From: Candidatus Bathyarchaeota archaeon
GTDB lineage: Archaea; Thermoproteota; Bathyarchaeia; 40CM-2-53-6; RBG-13-38-9
Direction: 5' to 3'
Assembly: GCA_007050885.1 (NCBI GenBank)
Contig: SMYQ01000033.1
Location: 1-9,407, forward strand
DNA: 9,407 nucleotides
Positions 6,323 through 9,407 of this stretch are shown here, one piece after another (within the stretch, counting starts at the first letter, position 1; every line of letters begins with the position of its first letter). The translations under genes were made by a program, and so were the position numbers. Below the pieces are notes generated by a model. The model was not told the origin of the DNA. It did not search any database and saw only the letters and a program-made list of their open reading frames with translations.

Positions 6323-7201
6323 ATGGCTTTAGAAAATAATGATTTTAAAATCCTATCTGTTACTGAATCCTTGATGAAGCGCCATGAGTTTATACCTTTA
6401 GAGGAAATAATCGAATTCTCAGAAATCAGAAGAGATGAAGTTGAATTTAGAATCAAAAATCTATCAAAAGATAGATTTTTTTCAAAACCAGTTAAAAAAA
6501 TTCTTAGATACGAAGGTTATCAGCTGACATCATATGGTCTTGACGCTCTGGGTCTAAAAGCCCTGGTAAAATCAGGTGTAATAGACGCAATTGGGAAACA
6601 ATTAGGTGTTGGAAAAGAATCTGACATATTCGAAGCAATTAACTCCAAAGGAACCAGACTTGCTGTAAAATTCCATAGATTAGGTAGAACAAGTTTTAGA
6701 CAGACCCTAAGAAAAAGAGGATTTATTGCCGAACAAAGTCAATTCTCTTGGCTAAACCAGTCAAAATTATCTGCGGAGAAAGAATATTCAGCTCTTAAAA
6801 CTCTTGTTTCCGCAAGAGTCAGTACTCCAAAGGCAGTGAAATGTAATAGGCATATAGTTGTGATGAGTCTGATAGTAGGCACTGAACTCAAGTTTGCGGA
6901 AATGGAAGATCCAAAATCAATTGCTAAAGAGATACTGAGAAATGTAAGGCTAGCGTATCTGAAGGCGAAGTTAATACATTCTGATCTTAGCGAGTATAAT
7001 ATACTGATCAAACCTAATGGTCAGATACTAATTATTGATTGGCCTCAGAGTGTAAGCATAGATCATCCAAATGCAAATGATAACCTAAAGAGAGATATTT
7101 ACAATATTAAAACCTGCTTTAGAAGACAATCAAATTTAACAATCGATCTTGATAATGCACTTGAATACGTGAAAGGTAATATTAGAAAACTAACTATCTG
7201 A
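6323..7201 (+). CDS. rio2: Rio2 atypical serine kinase/ATPase, small-subunit ribosome maturation factor
   Basis: Rio2 binds pre-30S/40S particles and uses its kinase fold as an ATPase in late small-subunit maturation. From the chosen ATG the product is 292 aa, close to archaeal Rio2. Residues 1-80 form the Rio2-specific winged-helix domain (DFKILSVTESLMKRHEFIPLEEI). The kinase follows: the flexible P-loop GVGKESDIFEA at 95-105, the ATP lysine in LAVKFHRLGRTSFR at 116, the catalytic loop HSDLSEYN at 219-226 with Asp221, and the metal-binding IDWPQ with Asp239. All key residues are intact. An in-frame ATG at 6251 would add 24 hydrophobic residues absent from the family. A TATA-like AATAATATT near 6295-6303 predicts a leaderless message beginning at about 6323. 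It follows pyrG by 80 bp. Confidence 0.94.
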   Translation: MALENNDFKILSVTESLMKRHEFIPLEEIIEFSEIRRDEVEFRIKNLSKDRFFSKPVKKILRYEGYQLTSYGLDALGLKALVKSGVIDAIGKQLGVGKESDIFEAINSKGTRLAVKFHRLGRTSFRQTLRKRGFIAEQSQFSWLNQSKLSAEKEYSALKTLVSARVSTPKAVKCNRHIVVMSLIVGTELKFAEMEDPKSIAKEILRNVRLAYLKAKLIHSDLSEYNILIKPNGQILIIDWPQSVSIDHPNANDNLKRDIYNIKTCFRRQSNLTIDLDNALEYVKGNIRKLTI

Positions 7202-7241
7202 ATTTCCCAAAATTAATATAATTCGTAACCACTTGCACAGA

Positions 7242-7484
7242 TCAAATTGGGCGTTCTATGCAAACATAAAGCACGTTATTTCCTCTAACAATTATGTTTC
7301 CAAAATTTGAAGAGGGTTCTTCATCTCTATACTCTGTTGCGCCCTCAAGAATTAGATTCATGTGGCTATCGCAATCAATCATCTTTCCTCTGTATTCAAG
7401 ATGATTCTTAAGCTTAACAGCGACTTCTTGGTTTACCTTTTTTATGAGGAGATTGACAGGTTTTTTAGATGGTTCCAATTGCAT
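7242..7484 (-). CDS. archaeal Lsm/Sm-like RNA-binding protein
   Basis: Sm-like archaeal proteins form heptameric rings that bind U-rich RNA ends and link to RNA processing. The 80-aa product has both signature motifs. Sm1 covers about 17-48 (NQEVAVKLKNHLEYRG then CDSHMNLIL), with the RNA-contacting D39, M42 and N43. Sm2 is IIVRGNNVLYV, with R67-G68-N69. The linker holds an acidic TEYRDEEPSS. An ATG 7 codons upstream (7505) is in frame, but the TATA at 7515-7524 predicts a transcript start near 7493, downstream of that codon. Starting at 7484 also gives the usual MQLEPSKKP N-terminus. The gene diverges from nucS across a short double promoter and converges on rio2 with 40 bp between. Confidence 0.93.
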   Translation of the reverse strand: MQLEPSKKPVNLLIKKVNQEVAVKLKNHLEYRGKMIDCDSHMNLILEGATEYRDEEPSSNFGNIIVRGNNVLYVCIERPI

Positions 7485-7514
7485 CCCAGTGATTGAATGT
7501 TCCACACGCTAGTT

Positions 7515-7524
7515 CATATAAAAA
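7515..7524 (-). promoter_or_regulatory. BRE/TATA of the Lsm gene
   Basis: On the minus strand TTGAAAAGA is followed by TTTTTATATG, a textbook archaeal BRE/TATA pair. It gives a predicted leader of about 9 nt to the ATG at 7484. Confidence 0.6.
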
Positions 7525-7541
7525 TCTTTTCAAGTTAAACT

Positions 7542-7550
7542 CTTTATGTA
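7542..7550 (+). promoter_or_regulatory. TATA of nucS
   Basis: CTTTATGTA lies 26-28 bp before position 7575, so the message would begin almost at the ATG (leaderless). It is placed back to back with the Lsm promoter, the two TATA centres being about 27 bp apart. Confidence 0.45.
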
Positions 7551-7574
7551 AAAATAGCTTTGAGGATCCAAAAA

Positions 7575-8375
7575 ATGAAACAGTTCCCTGATAATTATGC
7601 TTCAGAATTTTCATTAGTAGAGAAACCTGACTTACAAGTGGCTATGAATTTTCTTTTAAAGTCTTTTCGTCGAAAAGATTTTGTTATTATTATTGGAAAT
7701 TGTCGATGTGAATATTCTGGTAGAGCGTCTTCAAGCTTGGATTGGGGAGATAGAATTACTCTGATTAAAGGTGATGGGTCTGTACAAGTACATAGGCCAA
7801 GTGGTTATGAACCAGTAAATTGGCAACCACCTGGCTGTATGTTCTCGATTTTCCTCGAGGGCTCTTTACTGAATATAAGATCTAATCGTCCTAAACCAAA
7901 AGAAATACTGGACATTTTTTTCCGCAATATATTATTCATTGCGTCAGGAAGACCTGTTGATGATGCTGAATTTAATTTGTATGTTAGCGAAGAACAGATG
8001 CGTGATGCCCTAATCTCTAACCCGGGTATTTTGGAAGAGGGTTTAAGATTGATTGATTTTGAAAGAAAAGTCGAACCAGGTTTTATAGACTTCTATGGAA
8101 AAGATGCGCTCGGAAAAATAGTGGTTGTAGAATTAAAACGTGCATCCGCTGGCAAGGAAGCAGTTTTACAATTGAAACGTTATGTTGATGAAGTTAAGAA
8201 AAATAATCGAGTTACTGTTAGAGGAATACTGGCAGCACCACGATTAAAATCGGGAGCTCAAAGCATGCTCACATCATTTGGTATGGAGTTTAAAAAATTA
8301 ACCCCGGAAAAATGTGCAGATGTTCTTCATAAACACAAGATGACCAAGATTAGTGAGTTCTTCGAGAGAGACTGA
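7575..8375 (+). CDS. nucS: NucS/EndoMS mismatch-specific endonuclease
   Basis: NucS/EndoMS cleaves both strands at mismatched bases and replaces MutS/MutL in many archaea and actinobacteria; in Thermococcales it works with the sliding clamp PCNA. The product is 266 aa. The N-terminal dimerisation and DNA-binding half shows CRCEYSGRASSSLDWGDR near 43-60 and the family hallmark EPVNWQPPG at 79-87. The C-terminal RecB-like nuclease half has GFIDFYG with Asp172 and VVVELKR with Glu186 and Lys188, the PD-(D/E)XK triad, then QLKRYVDEV and GILAAPRLKSGA. The tail ends MTKISEFFERD, which resembles a PCNA-interacting box with Met in place of Gln. A TTG five codons upstream is a possible but weaker start, because the promoter places transcription at about 7573. 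Complete and intact. Confidence 0.95.
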   Translation: MKQFPDNYASEFSLVEKPDLQVAMNFLLKSFRRKDFVIIIGNCRCEYSGRASSSLDWGDRITLIKGDGSVQVHRPSGYEPVNWQPPGCMFSIFLEGSLLNIRSNRPKPKEILDIFFRNILFIASGRPVDDAEFNLYVSEEQMRDALISNPGILEEGLRLIDFERKVEPGFIDFYGKDALGKIVVVELKRASAGKEAVLQLKRYVDEVKKNNRVTVRGILAAPRLKSGAQSMLTSFGMEFKKLTPEKCADVLHKHKMTKISEFFERD

Positions 8376-8384
8376 GATTTCTGG

Positions 8385-9062
8385 CTATTCTGGATAACTG
8401 ATCTTTCTAATATGGGGGCATTTGCCCAATTTCTCAAGAGGGATAAAGCATTTCTCAGGTTTGCAAGGTATTATATGCTGTGTAGTTTTAGGAGGAAATA
8501 TGCTTCCAGATAGAGCAGCGTTAATCACGTCTTGTTTTTCAATGCTTTCGAAGATTATGCATCCTGCAAATTTGTCATGTCTAGCAAGTTCTCTTGCCTT
8601 CTCTTCATTCCGGACATATTTGATTCTAAATCTTCCAAGAATGGAATTCATTATGGTTTTTCTATTGGTTTTCAGATTATGTTCTTTATCATGTAGTATA
8701 AGTCTTGGGCATCTTAGTCGGATCTGATTGTTTTCCGAGGATGCAATGTGATCGTGAAGAGTAGTCTGAAGTTCTTTTTTTGAACCTCTTATTGCTGGAT
8801 GCCACGTTTTAAGAATTAAATTATTGTCATTGTAATTGATTTTAAAAGCGACAACCTTTGAATATCCAAGATCTTTGAGTGCCCTTATTCTGTGGTGACC
8901 ATCGAGAACAATGAGGTGATCTTCATCAATTATTATTGGTTCTCTCTGGGTTCCATCTTTTATTAGTTGTTTCTTGATTTCCTGCAATCTTATCGGGTCG
9001 ATCTGTTCATGGGGATGAAGAAGATCTATGTCAATTAGATTATGTCGGTTATCTGCTTCCAA
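8385..9062 (-). CDS. serK: SerK-like ParB-fold protein (probable free-serine kinase)
   Basis: SerK of Thermococcus phosphorylates free L-serine with ADP to give O-phosphoserine for cysteine synthesis; it belongs to the ParB/Srx fold, and related proteins include the staphylococcal SbnI. This 225-aa protein has the expected landmarks: LHPHEQIDP with Glu19 matching the catalytic glutamate, DGTQREPIIID, LDGHHRIRAL with Asp54 and the HHR triplet, KTWHP at 85-89, and FPPKTTQHIIP near 189-199. Length is slightly below that of the Thermococcus enzyme. The start is TTG: a stop lies two codons upstream, no other start codon falls before the conserved region, and AGGTG sits 6 nt before the TTG. It converges on nucS with 9 bp between stop codons. 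Substrate is inferred from homology; a DNA-binding ParB role is less likely given the whole-length match. Confidence 0.85.
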   Translation of the reverse strand: MEADNRHNLIDIDLLHPHEQIDPIRLQEIKKQLIKDGTQREPIIIDEDHLIVLDGHHRIRALKDLGYSKVVAFKINYNDNNLILKTWHPAIRGSKKELQTTLHDHIASSENNQIRLRCPRLILHDKEHNLKTNRKTIMNSILGRFRIKYVRNEEKARELARHDKFAGCIIFESIEKQDVINAALSGSIFPPKTTQHIIPCKPEKCFIPLEKLGKCPHIRKISYPE

Positions 9063-9134
9063 AGTTCACACCTGGGAAGTGGACTTTGATTATGATCTAT
9101 TAGTTATCTAGGGCAATCATGGTTGTAAATACCG

Positions 9135-9143
9135 CATTATAAG
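9135..9143 (-). promoter_or_regulatory. TATA of the serK-like gene
   Basis: CTTATAATG on the minus strand, preceded by the purine-rich CGAAAG, predicts transcription start near 9113. The leader would be about 50 nt and contain the AGGTG ribosome binding site of the TTG start. Confidence 0.5.
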
Positions 9144-9148
9144 CTTTC

Positions 9149-9166
9149 GTGTACATATGTGTACAT
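9149..9166 (-). repeat. tandem 8-bp repeat (ATGTACAC) next to the serK promoter
   Basis: ATGTACAC-AT-ATGTACAC on the minus strand is two exact copies spaced one helical turn (10 bp) apart. Each contains the palindrome TGTACA. It abuts the BRE/TATA on its upstream side, the usual location for an archaeal activator site or an operator that blocks TBP/TFB. Confidence 0.5.
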
Positions 9167-9381
9167 GTGAAATCGTATGTGGTATTACTGTATTACGCTT
9201 TAATGATACCTAATAAATGAAATTCCGACATTTTGATTTCTTTTGCGCAGAATTAACGAGAAATGTTGAAAAAAAAGGTTATTTTTTGTTTTTGTTTTTG
9301 TAGTAACCAATTAAATAAAAATGTCTAATAAGCATTAAATATGGTAAAATGATTTCACGCTATTGTGGGGAATAAACCCTG
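9167..9381. other. AT-rich intergenic stretch with a T-rich tract
   Basis: I see no supportable gene here. On the plus strand, six Ts and two runs of five Ts, each run followed by G, span 9282-9300. This would serve as an archaeal T-tract terminator for a plus-strand transcript, though no plus-strand gene ends nearby. An A8 run just before it (about 9269-9276) could pair with the Ts. Confidence 0.4.
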
Positions 9382-9407
9382 ATGCCAAAACATAAAACTA
9401 CGATGCA
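9382..9407 (+). CDS. possible start of a gene cut by the window edge
   Basis: ATG opens a frame reading MPKHKTTM before the sequence ends. A TATA-like TTAAATATGG at 9335-9344 would place a transcript start near 9366, about 16 nt upstream, and the leader contains GTGGGG. Eight residues are too few to name a product, and the frame may be chance. Confidence 0.22.

Noticed and set aside
9217..9303. 28-codon plus-strand frame ending in the T-rich tract
   Set aside because: No ribosome binding site or convincing TATA spacing. Its C-terminal FLFLFL comes only from the T-tract, which is better explained as a termination or low-complexity sequence.
1..9407. CRISPR arrays, insertion sequences, rRNA genes
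   Set aside because: No regularly spaced repeats, no transposase-like product or flanking inverted repeats, and no rRNA-like conserved stretches were seen on either strand.

Overview
The window looks like a chromosomal segment of an AT-rich archaeon. The evidence is an archaeal-type PEP carboxylase, Rio2 kinase, an Lsm/Sm-like RNA-binding protein, a NucS/EndoMS nuclease, an SerK-type ParB-fold protein and an Lrp/AsnC regulator, with BRE/TATA-like promoter elements in the gaps. The CTP synthase wording (GGVMSG) and the gene mix point to the Thermoproteota side (Nitrososphaeria or Bathyarchaeia-like). That placement is an inference from memory of families, not from a search.

Layout. Positions 1-577 hold a 107-aa protein of unknown function on the minus strand, preceded at the window edge by gene-poor DNA with a tRNA-3'-end-like fragment. 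Positions 577-1320 look empty if only long reading frames are considered. They appear to carry a tiny minus-strand operon of two single-pass membrane peptides (51 and 28 aa), each with a strong Shine-Dalgarno sequence, followed by a hairpin plus T-tract. This micro-operon diverges from an Lrp-family regulator on the plus strand. PEP carboxylase follows at 1988-3574, converging on a minus-strand PD-(D/E)XK nuclease-like gene. Divergent from that gene is a plus-strand run: a 93-aa protein of unknown function, pyrG (CTP synthase) and rio2. Next come a minus-strand Lsm gene and a plus-strand nucS, which diverge from a 90-bp double promoter. nucS converges tail to tail, 9 bp apart, with a minus-strand serK-like gene. 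The final 345 bp are non-coding apart from the serK promoter region with a tandem 8-bp repeat, a T-rich tract and a possible gene start at the very edge.

Functionally this is mostly housekeeping: anaplerotic carbon fixation (PEPC), pyrimidine supply (PyrG), small-subunit ribosome maturation (Rio2), RNA metabolism (Lsm), DNA repair (NucS and the nuclease-like gene) and serine phosphorylation toward cysteine (SerK-like). The least conventional part is the micro-operon of membrane peptides beside the Lrp gene. Promoter positions also argue for downstream start codons in pyrG, rio2, the Lsm gene and nucS. No CRISPR array, rRNA, complete tRNA or insertion sequence was seen.
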